This document shows positions 17,941-26,517 of a stretch of DNA of 64,000 nucleotides, in pieces. The stretch comes from Sergeia podlipaevii. Taxonomy: Eukaryota > Euglenozoa > Kinetoplastea > Trypanosomatida > Trypanosomatidae. Positions within the stretch are counted from its first letter, which is position 1. The number at the start of each line of letters is the position of its first letter. Below the pieces are notes generated by a model that had not been told where the DNA came from, ran no database searches, and saw nothing but the letters and a program-made list of their open reading frames with translations. The stretch lies in the NCBI GenBank assembly GCA_030849805.1, contig JASANZ010002245.1:38823-102822 (forward strand), written 5' to 3'. The position numbers were made by a program, and so were the translations under genes.

Positions 17941-20385
17941 TCAATAGTCACCTAATCGTCCCTTTTTAAAGGCACGGGATAAAGCGTTCTTGCCACCTCC
18001 CGCCTTCTCCTTCGTGGTCTTCTTCTTCTTGACATAGGACGGCGCCGCTCCCTCCCGCTCCTCACGCACTTGCTTCACATGCTGCGCACGCTCCTTCTCC
18101 CGACCCACGTTCCGCCGCTTCACGTCGTAGTCGTCCAGCTGCCGGCGGCGTGGTTGTCCTGGCACGGTCGCAACTGCTGCGCGGGAACCTTCCTCGACGT
18201 TGGAAGAAGCTGCTGGAGGCAACGAAACAGCATTGGCACCGTTGTCCGCTTCATCATCCGAGTCATTGTCGTCCCCACCACGACCAGACACCATATCCAG
18301 TATGAGCTGCGCGTCGTCGGGTTCGTCCTCGTATATGATCTCGTTGAGGAGGCGAATTTTCTCCTTGAGACTCTCGTCAATATCAAAGGCATCTGCCGCA
18401 TGCTCCGCGTACTCGGCACCCGCGCCGCCGTACGTAGCGTAGTCCACATCATGCTCGCCAGCATCAATGTTGTGACGGCCTCCGTTATCGACATCGTCCT
18501 CGTCAGACGTATTGAGTTCATAGAGATCTCCACCAAGAAAGAGGTGAAAGTTCTGACCTTCAAACTGACCGTCAAAGTCGTCGCAGCATAAGTGGTGGCG
18601 GTGCCCCGTGGAGAGACCAGGCGCCAACTCCAGCGCCACCGGTGATACCACCGCTCTCTGGAGAGAAGCGGCAGCTGCCGCTGTGGTGGAGGTGATAGAA
18701 GGTTCAGGATCCACCCCACTTAGAAGTGCGTCACTCGCCACGAGAAGACTATGGAGGTGTGGAGGGACGTTCTCCATACTGGCGTCAAAAATGAACTGCT
18801 CTGCGTCGTTGTTATAAAACTCAAGTGCGGCACGAATGCCTGTCAAACTGTAGTCTGGGAACACATCCCTGACAACCTGCACGAGTGGGTTCTTCTCCCC
18901 TCCCTCGCTTGCTACTGGTGCAGGAGAGGGGGTCACTGGTTTTGGTGTTGCTACGGGTGGTGGTGAAGGAGTGGGGTGTAATGGCGGTCCACCACCGCTA
19001 GTAGGAAGCGCTGCTGCTGCCGCCGCCGCCCCACTGGCCTTCTTTTCTTCTCCCTCTAGTAGGCTATCGACTGCCTTGGCGAGTGTGGCATCCGATGCGC
19101 CAAGTTGTCTCGCTTCGTCAACAGATAGAAAACCCTTCTCAAGCATCGTGTCAATATGCATGCGTTGGCGAACAAGTTCCATGAGAAGCAATTCAAAGTA
19201 CCGTGCTGGTGCTTGCAACAGGAGATCGGCAAAGTCCTTGCTGTCCTTTATGTCTCCCATGAGCATAAGCAGCAAAGGCCCAATGCGTATGTCCTCCTCA
19301 TCAGAGCGCGGCGGGACTAGCTGGTGCACCAGGTTTTGCACGTTGCCGCCTCTGAACCCGCTCAGGAGCATAAAAGGCACCCCGCGCGCGTACTGCCCAA
19401 TGAATCCGGTAAGACTGTCAAATGTGGCCTGAACGACACCAGGCGTTGTCCATGTCCGGCTCAGCTTCACCTTGTGGCTACCCCCTCTTCGGGTGCCGCT
19501 ACCGCCATAACTATGATGATTCGCTTCCTTGGCTTCAAAAGTGCGGAAGAGCACCAGAATGGACGAAATGTTCATGGCTGCGTTCACAATAACCGAGTTG
19601 GCCCTCGTTAGGATGGGTCGCCGCGAGTTCAGTGTCTCGCAGAGCATCAAACAATGCTGTAAGGCAGGCGAAATGACCTCCACCGCGATGCGGAGATGAC
19701 GCAGAGTCTTACCAAGGGGCAGGTAGTCTGCCAAGAACGGCGCGCACTGCACAGCCGCCCAAAGCTGCTTAATCGCTCTGTAGGTTCGTTCAATGAGAGG
19801 GAGGATGTCGCCAGAAAGACGCTGAAACCGACCTCGCTGCATCTCGGCCACACAGCGGCCTGTCACACGATTGATGGTATCAAACCAACTTTCCATGTAA
19901 ACGGGCACGCGTGGAAGGTAACCCGGGTTCAGCAGAAACAACGAAGCAATAGTGACAGAAGCCACGCTTCCTGACAAACGTGAGAACATGGAGGCAAGGG
20001 GGAAGAGGGACTTTAGAGAAAGAATGCTCTCCATACGACTGGCAAGGCTGCCTGGATCAACATTGCGCTTCACACACACATCTGTGGTAGTCGCGAGACG
20101 AACAAATATCACAGCCAAGTGCTGCTCGTCGGCCTTGTGCACTGCGCGACGCTTGGCGATAGAGGTGGAACTATGAGCGTGATCGACTGCGGTAATGAGG
20201 TTAAAGAACACAGCGGCGAGCCTTGTGTTGCGTGCAATGACTGTCCAAAAAGTAGCGTCGTCTGCCTCAGAAAGGAGCTTCACATCCCCCCAGGTCCGCT
20301 CTGAGACGTCTGTGGAAGAGAAAAAGACGCCATTTATGGTGTTTCCTTCATCGGGGAAGGCCTGGGCCAGATCGATGTAGCCCAT
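17941..20385 (-). CDS. CUE-domain protein, ASCC2-like
   Basis: This is an 814-residue protein. A helical N-terminal region of about 430 residues is followed by an Ala/Pro linker, then a CUE ubiquitin-binding domain at about 499-541 (NPLVQVVRDVFPDYS, with the FP motif and a C-terminal hydrophobic helix). An acidic stretch with YEDEPDDAQ follows, and a Lys/Arg-rich tail ending FKKGRLGDY. The order helical region, CUE, acidic DE.DD segment and basic tail is that of ASCC2. In animals ASCC2 recruits the ASCC3 helicase to ubiquitinated sites in DNA alkylation repair and ribosome quality control. The CUE domain is clear; the ASCC2 assignment is inferred from the architecture. The start is the ATG at 20385. 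Confidence 0.72.
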   Translation of the reverse strand: MGYIDLAQAFPDEGNTINGVFFSSTDVSERTWGDVKLLSEADDATFWTVIARNTRLAAVFFNLITAVDHAHSSTSIAKRRAVHKADEQHLAVIFVRLATTTDVCVKRNVDPGSLASRMESILSLKSLFPLASMFSRLSGSVASVTIASLFLLNPGYLPRVPVYMESWFDTINRVTGRCVAEMQRGRFQRLSGDILPLIERTYRAIKQLWAAVQCAPFLADYLPLGKTLRHLRIAVEVISPALQHCLMLCETLNSRRPILTRANSVIVNAAMNISSILVLFRTFEAKEANHHSYGGSGTRRGGSHKVKLSRTWTTPGVVQATFDSLTGFIGQYARGVPFMLLSGFRGGNVQNLVHQLVPPRSDEEDIRIGPLLLMLMGDIKDSKDFADLLLQAPARYFELLLMELVRQRMHIDTMLEKGFLSVDEARQLGASDATLAKAVDSLLEGEEKKASGAAAAAAALPTSGGGPPLHPTPSPPPVATPKPVTPSPAPVASEGGEKNPLVQVVRDVFPDYSLTGIRAALEFYNNDAEQFIFDASMENVPPHLHSLLVASDALLSGVDPEPSITSTTAAAAASLQRAVVSPVALELAPGLSTGHRHHLCCDDFDGQFEGQNFHLFLGGDLYELNTSDEDDVDNGGRHNIDAGEHDVDYATYGGAGAEYAEHAADAFDIDESLKEKIRLLNEIIYEDEPDDAQLILDMVSGRGGDDNDSDDEADNGANAVSLPPAASSNVEEGSRAAVATVPGQPRRRQLDDYDVKRRNVGREKERAQHVKQVREEREGAAPSYVKKKKTTKEKAGGGKNALSRAFKKGRLGDY

Positions 20386-20415
20386 TGCGCAATTAGTTGG
20401 AATTGATACTTCTTT

Positions 20416-20435
20416 CTGTGCGGAAGGAAAAAAAA
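20416..20435 (-). promoter_or_regulatory. Trans-splice acceptor of the ASCC2-like gene
   Basis: The minus strand reads TTTTTTTTCCTTCCGCACAG with AG at 20417-20416, about 30 nt before the ATG at 20385. Confidence 0.6.
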
Positions 20436-20711
20436 GTGCGGATAAAGCAACAAAAATGGCGAAAAATAAAAATGACTAAAAATAGTAGTAATCTCTTTTA
20501 CTCACTTTATCAGAAAAAAAAAAAATGACTAAAGGTAGCAAAAGGGAGAGCGGGAAATGGTGATAAAGAAGGGTGGGAGAGAGAGAGAGAGAATCATTGA
20601 CTTGAGCATTCTATAAAGAATTTTTAAAAAGCCATCGCATAGCATTTTCACACATGATTGTCAATCTATTCAGTTGCCATTTTATCAATGCTACTATTCC
20701 TTCTGTAGGCA

Positions 20712-20731
20712 ATATATATATATATATATAT
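20712..20731. repeat. (TA)n tract
   Basis: An uninterrupted TA dinucleotide run of about 20 bp. Confidence 0.95.
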
Positions 20732-20876
20732 TCTAACATATCTTTTTCCGAGTGTATTGTACGCAATGTAAAAAAAAAAAAAAAATGAGTAAAAAAAGAA
20801 AATCAGAAGGACAAAAAAAAAGTATGTGCACAAAGAGAGAGAGAAAAAAAAGAAACTTCAGATAATACCACTTCGA

Positions 20877-23543
20877 TCACTGAGCGCAATGTGCTGTGTA
20901 TAGTGCGTCCAATTCACCAAGTACCTCACCACCAGCAGTGGTTGAAGCAGTAGCGTCTGTCCCCGCAGCACACCAAGCAATGGGTACTGCAGGAGGCATG
21001 CACTCTCGCAGGCGTACTCCTGGAAAGCATTGCCTGAGTAACATAGCCAACTGATACATCAACTCCGTCTCCAACAGCAACGCGCCACCGCTGCGGTCAG
21101 AAAATATGTGCATTTCTAAAAGAGGAAAGCGCGGGATGACCTCGTCATTCTTCTGGGAGAGATAAACAAGAGCCCGCTGTTGGCAAGACGAGTCGTAGGT
21201 TTCTTTCATTTCCTGTAGCTCGTGTAAGGATGAGGAAGAGGTAGAGGAGTATATAGTACGACGCAGCCAAAGGGCATCACGGAACCCCACATCTACAAGA
21301 CTTTCGCTAAGCCGGCATGTGAGGGTGGGGAAGAAGTCGGCAGGGCAGTTCACCACCTCAAACGCCACCGTGGCACACATATGGGTATCGGTTGTCAGCA
21401 ATGTGGCAGAGGTCATGCGCACTGCGACGATAAAGGCAGCAGGACATACGCGTGAAGCATCACGAAGAGACGGCATCACACACAGTACACTCCCGTGCTC
21501 GCTGCTATCCCTGTGCTTCCTCATGTTGCGCTGCTCTCCGCCCAGAGCAACATCTGCCGTGGGAAAAGCTTGCCCTGGCACAAATGCATAACCAGCCAAG
21601 ATAAGCACTTGCAACAGCGCGTAGGCACCTTTCAAAGCGCCAGAAGCATTCACGCAACCACAGAGCCGCGCAAGCTCACGCAATCGTGACCTATCCATCA
21701 TACCATCGGGAATGGCAAGAACAGCTCCCTTGTTAGAGTTGTCTGGCTGGCGAAACACAATGTCCTCAACACGCATCAGCAGAGCAGGCCTAAGACACAC
21801 GTAGTCCCAACCCTTTTCCCCATTTTTTCTCGCTTCTGCTCCCCATACTTTCCGTATTACTTGTGGGTCACTACCACTATTGCTTCTACCGAGACTGCGC
21901 AAAGATCCAGTTGTGGCGAGTAGCGGCGGCGCGCGGCGCATCACTACAATCGTCCCTCTCGCTTCCAGGCACCCCAACAGTGCGTACAGCTTCGCTCGAG
22001 ATTGGATGCGCAGCACTCCCGCTGCTGCCTTCCACAGCTTGCTGACCAACAACACCTGCACACTAGCATGACAGCAGTATCGCTCCAGGAGTGAGGTAAG
22101 ACTACGGAGGCCTTGCGTCACATGCTGGTGGGCACTTGAGGAAAGAGCGAGGTCATCAAAGCGTGGTACTGATGATGGATGTTGTTGTTGCTGCTGTTGC
22201 TGCTGTGAGGTCGTGGGGACTGGGCTGTGTGTCTGTGAAGTCCATTCTGCCCGAGTGCGCGCCTCGCGTGCAGAAAGAGGCACTGCAGCGGGTATCCACT
22301 CCGTGCAAGACCGCCTACGTTGATGGTCGATACCTCGTGAGGGTGAAAAGGACAGTGCCGCTGCGTGTGCACTCCTCTGCTTAAGGCTCATTTCTATGAT
22401 TGTCACCCACATCTCAGCTGCCGTGCGTGGACCTCCGTTGTCCTCCGCCGTACAACCACCGGACTCGGCGTTAACGACAAAAAACTTGGATACGGTAGGT
22501 ATTGTGGGTAGTGTAGTAGCAGAAGAGGAAGAGCTGCGGCACAGGCGTTGATGCTCTTCCTCACAAAAACGGCGTAGTGAAGCAAGCAGAAGGCTAAGTG
22601 AATCTTGTTTGCCACTATGATGGTGGTGTTCGGGGCTATTGTTGTGCTGCTTCGATTGATACGCATCATCCGTGGTCACCACGACGAACAGAAGTGGTGA
22701 CGGCGCGAGTGGACAGGCGCCGTCATCACTGTCATCGCTAGAGGAACAGTGAGCTGCTATGATAGTTAGGAGTTGGCGAAACGCGTCGGTCCACCCCGCT
22801 GAGTCAGCGTCTCCTGCAGTCGCGTGACACGGTAACGTCAGCAGCGTAGAAAGCGGCAAGACGAGCAACACAACATCTGCCTGAACAAGGAAGCGGTTGG
22901 CAGACCCACTGCTCCTCGACAGCCCAGTAAGATCCACCATTGCTATTTCAACTGCAGCGTTGCAGTTGTCCGGCTGAAACAACGCAAAGCCACTTGTGCT
23001 TTCATACATGTAGGAGGAGCAGCGTGAGACGCCGCTCTCTGTAGTACCACCGTCCGCACCACTACTTACCCTGCCGCTGGAACTCACAAACGGTGTTGTA
23101 CAGGATTTGAATGAGGAGGTAGGGAGATGGTCAGAAAGCGTACAAGTACCACGTCTAGGCGTCGCAGCATCACCTAGCAGCGCCACCATTAAGCGCTGTT
23201 TATCTCCGCATTGCTGAGTGGCATCGCTGTTGGGCGGAATGTGACGCTGAAAACCTGTCGATGACAGGGGTGTAGGCGACGATGAAAGGCGCTCCTCTGT
23301 GGCTATAGGAAAAGCGGTGACAAAGTTGAGCACGCGAGATACAGCCGCGCGCATGGCGGATGAAGCAGACGCACCAGCGGTAGCGCGCTCGTCTTGCACT
23401 CTCGGTGGATCGAGCACTAAGCTACCGAGCCATCGTCTAATCGTGTTGGTGCCCTGCTCAGTAGGCGGTGAGGTGTCTTCTTGCTTCCTGCGCATCTTAG
23501 GATGCCTCAAAGTATTGTCGCTTGCAGAAGAGGAGCCTTCCAT
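20877..23543 (-). CDS. Roc-COR-like protein with degenerate GTPase region (tentative)
   Basis: This 888-residue protein starts with the ATG at 23543 (MEGSSSASDN); the open frame reaches further only to a GTG. The first 115 residues are Ser/Pro-rich. Residues 118-295 are laid out like a small GTPase: a hydrophobic strand LMVALLGD where the P-loop should begin, VDLTG where DxxG is expected, a strand DVVLLVLPLS, and FVVVTTDD where NKxD should be. The GKS/T of the P-loop is absent, so nucleotide binding is doubtful. Low-complexity inserts, including a poly-Gln run near residue 458, follow. The C-terminal half has the hydrophobic pattern of a COR domain (YVCLRPALLMRVEDIVF, ALLQVLILAGYAFV, FPTLTCRL). 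I infer a divergent Roc-COR protein. A gene of unknown function is the safe reading. Confidence 0.5.
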   Translation of the reverse strand: MEGSSSASDNTLRHPKMRRKQEDTSPPTEQGTNTIRRWLGSLVLDPPRVQDERATAGASASSAMRAAVSRVLNFVTAFPIATEERLSSSPTPLSSTGFQRHIPPNSDATQQCGDKQRLMVALLGDAATPRRGTCTLSDHLPTSSFKSCTTPFVSSSGRVSSGADGGTTESGVSRCSSYMYESTSGFALFQPDNCNAAVEIAMVDLTGLSRSSGSANRFLVQADVVLLVLPLSTLLTLPCHATAGDADSAGWTDAFRQLLTIIAAHCSSSDDSDDGACPLAPSPLLFVVVTTDDAYQSKQHNNSPEHHHHSGKQDSLSLLLASLRRFCEEEHQRLCRSSSSSATTLPTIPTVSKFFVVNAESGGCTAEDNGGPRTAAEMWVTIIEMSLKQRSAHAAALSFSPSRGIDHQRRRSCTEWIPAAVPLSAREARTRAEWTSQTHSPVPTTSQQQQQQQQHPSSVPRFDDLALSSSAHQHVTQGLRSLTSLLERYCCHASVQVLLVSKLWKAAAGVLRIQSRAKLYALLGCLEARGTIVVMRRAPPLLATTGSLRSLGRSNSGSDPQVIRKVWGAEARKNGEKGWDYVCLRPALLMRVEDIVFRQPDNSNKGAVLAIPDGMMDRSRLRELARLCGCVNASGALKGAYALLQVLILAGYAFVPGQAFPTADVALGGEQRNMRKHRDSSEHGSVLCVMPSLRDASRVCPAAFIVAVRMTSATLLTTDTHMCATVAFEVVNCPADFFPTLTCRLSESLVDVGFRDALWLRRTIYSSTSSSSLHELQEMKETYDSSCQQRALVYLSQKNDEVIPRFPLLEMHIFSDRSGGALLLETELMYQLAMLLRQCFPGVRLRECMPPAVPIAWCAAGTDATASTTAGGEVLGELDALYTAHCAQ

Positions 23544-24518
23544 TCTAAAATAATACACATAACTTCAATAACGCAAAATAGATTTTGGCTTGACGATGTG
23601 TAAGTGTGCTCTCTACGGTCTGTGCTGTAAATCGGTTACAAGGATTGGTTTGAGAAAACAAATAAATGATAGAAAAGATTTAAACAAATGAGTAGCAAAT
23701 GAGAAGTAGAAGAGAGAAAAAAAAAGAGAGATTAGTAAACACAAAGGAAAAAAACGGCAATGTATCATTTATGTGTCGAACGACACAAATATTCACAATA
23801 TGTGAAAAGAAATAAAGAGTTGCTAGACTTCACACAAAGCCTAGCAAACAAGAGCTACAAACAAAAAACATTTTTTTTTTAAAAAGAATGAAATACATTT
23901 GAATCGGTAAAAATAACAACAGCACACATATTAATGTGTTTCTTCTCCTCCTCCATCCACGACACTGGAAAAAAAAAAAATGATCCAAACGTCAAAAACT
24001 GCTTGTTGCTTGCTTTCCTTCATCCTGCCACCTCTGTCCAGAAGCAGCTTGAAAGAGCCATACAGTTGTCTACATCTCCACATACCTTGATACTTTGGTT
24101 CGTATCCAGCACCAACCCATCGATTACAAAAGTTTAAAACTCATTTTTTTTTTTTTTTTTAGCGCGCAAAATAAAAATAAATAAATGTTTATATTAATGA
24201 AGAAAATAGTCAGCTGGGAAGAAAGTCCCATCATGTAAATATGCCAATAAACGGATAGCCTGTCATCAAAAAATAAGCATCCATATTCATTTTACGCCAT
24301 TCGCACAAGCAGAGAGAGAAAGAGACAATTTCAAAAAAAAAAAACGGAGGGAAGAAAGAAGGAGCCCCAAAGCGCATCTTTCATGTTCACTACTCTTCAT
24401 TAAATATATATATATCAAAAACTGTGTAGGACAATTGGCATGAGGTTACTGTGAATGTCGGCGTGTCTCTCTCTCTCTCATCTTATCTTTTCCTTTGTTC
24501 CTTCCCTTTCCATTGGTA
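23544..24518. other. Intergenic spacer
   Basis: The spacer is AT-rich, with long A/T runs at about 23868-23885 and 24143-24160, a TA run near 24403-24414 and a TC run near 24466-24479. The acceptor-like TATTATTTTAG lies directly before the ATG at 23543. No gene is supported. Confidence 0.6.
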
Positions 24519-25256
24519 CTACATAACGTGTTCTGTCTGCCTTTTGCGCTGCCAACTTACAAAGTTGTCCATTGCAACAGGCCAGGAATCCTCTGGATCA
24601 TATCGATCATAGTCAACAATCGCGGCAAACGGTATAAGCTGCTGCCACACATCAAGTGATATGGTATCCTCAAAATCTGATGATTGCACATAGTCGAGCC
24701 AGTCCCCCAATCGCGGAAACTGTGCGTAGCCAGTGAAGGTCTTTATCGTGTGCACCGTTGAATCGCCAGTGTGGTAGAAAAGCTTCCAGATTTCAGTCGA
24801 TATTTCAAGCTGCTCCGCACGTGCTGCTTTATTGTTGCTGTAGACTTCTCCAACCCTAATGCACCACTCGTAGATAAAGCGGTTAAACTTAGCCAGCTCC
24901 TTCTTGTCTGAGCAAAACTTTTCATTGGTGTCTTGGACGGCCTTCTTTAGCGCATTGAATGCCGGTGCAAAGTGATTATTCGCATCGCATCGCCCACTAG
25001 ATGGCCAGATATTGCTCATATGTTGGACGAAGGAAGACTCAGATATGCAATACCTTGTCTTACCTTCCATAGCATTAAAATAGAACGCAAGTACATAGAT
25101 AGATAAGTCTTCCAAACTGAGACCTGTTGCCTTAGCAAGTGCCTCAAAGTGCTCAATAGATAGCATTCGCTGCTCAACAACTGTGCTTGCTGCTGGTGCT
25201 GAAGCATAAAGATAATCGAATGCCTCTTTGATATTATTCTGACGTCTACTCGACAT
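24519..25256 (-). CDS. DCN1-like cullin neddylation factor (DCUN1 domain)
   Basis: This 245-residue protein carries the DCUN1/PONY domain. The diagnostic end is present: PRLGDWLDYVQ, a helix with SLDVWQQLIPFAAIVD, then YDPEDSWPVAMDNFVSWQR, equivalent to the family's DYDEEGAWPVLIDEFVEW signature. Known for the family: DCN1 is a scaffold-type E3 that promotes transfer of NEDD8 to cullins, thereby activating cullin-RING ubiquitin ligases. Upstream helices (SLEDLSIYVLAFYF and others) form the first half of the domain. There is no obvious N-terminal UBA domain, which yeast Dcn1 has and several paralogues lack. The start is the ATG at 25256, eight nt after an AG with a T-rich tract above it. The assignment is strong. 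Confidence 0.88.
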   Translation of the reverse strand: MSSRRQNNIKEAFDYLYASAPAASTVVEQRMLSIEHFEALAKATGLSLEDLSIYVLAFYFNAMEGKTRYCISESSFVQHMSNIWPSSGRCDANNHFAPAFNALKKAVQDTNEKFCSDKKELAKFNRFIYEWCIRVGEVYSNNKAARAEQLEISTEIWKLFYHTGDSTVHTIKTFTGYAQFPRLGDWLDYVQSSDFEDTISLDVWQQLIPFAAIVDYDRYDPEDSWPVAMDNFVSWQRKRQTEHVM

Positions 25257-25880
25257 GATTAGCGCTAGGGTTTGTGAGTAATAAAAAAAGAAAATAGATA
25301 CTAGTATAATGAGGTAACCCCAATGATGTGTGATGCACTCGATAGTTTTTTTTCCCTATGTTCTTAACTATCCGATTTTGTTCCGTTTATAATAAAAAAG
25401 AAGAAGAGAGAGGAAAACACGTTGGTTATAACGTAAAGAGTGGCGCTTTATTCGAGCTCAAGCAGGGGTGGAGGGAAACATCAACAAGTAATAACTTAAA
25501 GAGAGAGAAAGAGAAAAAAAAGAAGGAACTACTGTTGGAGATTTTAAAAAATGAGAATGCACCATTTTCGTTTTCGTGATTCTATGTAACTTACTTAAAA
25601 ATGGGGAAAAAACTGCAAACAAATGGGTTACAACAGCATAAAAGTATCACAGTATAAAGGACTTTAATCGATGATGTATATTTTCCTTCCCAGGTTCAAC
25701 TGAGAAGTGTATATTCCCCCCTCTCCAGAACACATACACGCACACAGAAAAAATAAAATACAAAGAGGTGCAATAAAAGAAGAAGAATAGAACAGTGCGA
25801 GAGCAGAGCGCATTATGTGACTTTTTTCCTTTAAAAGAACGGGCCGCCTTCTGTACCCCCTCCCCCCCTCCCATTCCCCT
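25257..25880. other. Intergenic spacer
   Basis: The spacer is AT-rich, with a C-rich run at about 25855-25880 next to the stop of the small basic protein. No gene is supported. Confidence 0.6.
25265..25292 (-). promoter_or_regulatory. Trans-splice acceptor of the DCN1-like gene
   Basis: The minus strand reads a T-rich tract, then ACTCACAAACCCTAG with AG at 25266-25265, eight nt before the ATG at 25256. Confidence 0.55.
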
Positions 25881-26147
25881 CTACCGATTGGTGATGGTGC
25901 GCATCTTCGCAGGGTCAGTGCGCTTGACGCAGTCGCACACTGTGTGGATGTTGCACTTACGTTCCCCCGTCTTGATCCACTTTCCTCCCTTCTTCTGTTT
26001 TACTTCAAAGCTCACACTACGCGATGAAACGAGCTTCAAGTCGCCCTTCTTGTGCTTTAACTTTCCCTTCTTCGTAAGCTTGCGCGGTCTCTCAGACTTG
26101 GGCAGTTTGCGCTTTTGCTTTGGTGCGTTCTTCTTTGTCTTCCCCAT
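25881..26147 (-). CDS. Small highly basic protein (88 residues), unidentified
   Basis: This 88-residue protein begins MGKTKKNAPKQKRKLPKSER and is about one third Lys+Arg. The N-terminal 36 residues look like an RNA-binding or nucleolar-targeting tail. The second half is more folded-looking (VSFEVKQKKGGKWIKTGERK) and carries three cysteines and a histidine as CNIHTVCDC, which could bind a metal. Codons are G/C-ending and contrast with the AT-rich flanks. The ATG at 26147 lies 12 nt from a short TA run. The frame is open further upstream, but that part is spacer-like. Size and charge suggest a ribosomal or ribosome-biogenesis protein, but I do not recognise a family. Confidence 0.75.
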   Translation of the reverse strand: MGKTKKNAPKQKRKLPKSERPRKLTKKGKLKHKKGDLKLVSSRSVSFEVKQKKGGKWIKTGERKCNIHTVCDCVKRTDPAKMRTITNR

Positions 26148-26517
26148 GATTATGATTAATATATATATAAAAGAGAAAGTACTAACTGTTTGTGCAGATA
26201 CTCTGCACATACATCCATAAAGAACAAGAAAACAAAACAAAACAGAGTGAGAGTTAAATAGAATGAAGAACATAATCATATACAAATTTACAGTAAATGA
26301 CAAGCAGACCAAACGACCATTTTTTTTTTTTTTGCCAAAGCAGAGTAACAACCGATAAACGCAATTTTAAAAAATGATTTTGGGCAAAAGCAAATTTGGT
26401 TCGCTTCTTCCTTTTCTTTGTTGTTGTTGCCTCTTTTGTGTAAATGTTGAAAAGAACGTTGAAAACAAGGTGCATTACAAAAAAAAAAAAAGAACACTAC
26501 ACTGGCAAATATTTTTT
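26148..26517. other. Intergenic spacer
   Basis: The spacer is AT-rich, with a T-run near 26319-26333 and an A-run near 26478-26490. No gene is supported. Confidence 0.6.

Larger units (their letters stand above)
20386..20876. other. Intergenic spacer
   Basis: The spacer is AT-rich, with a GA run near 20579-20592, a TA tract at about 20712-20731 and A-runs. It contains the acceptor of the ASCC2-like gene. No gene is supported. Confidence 0.6.
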
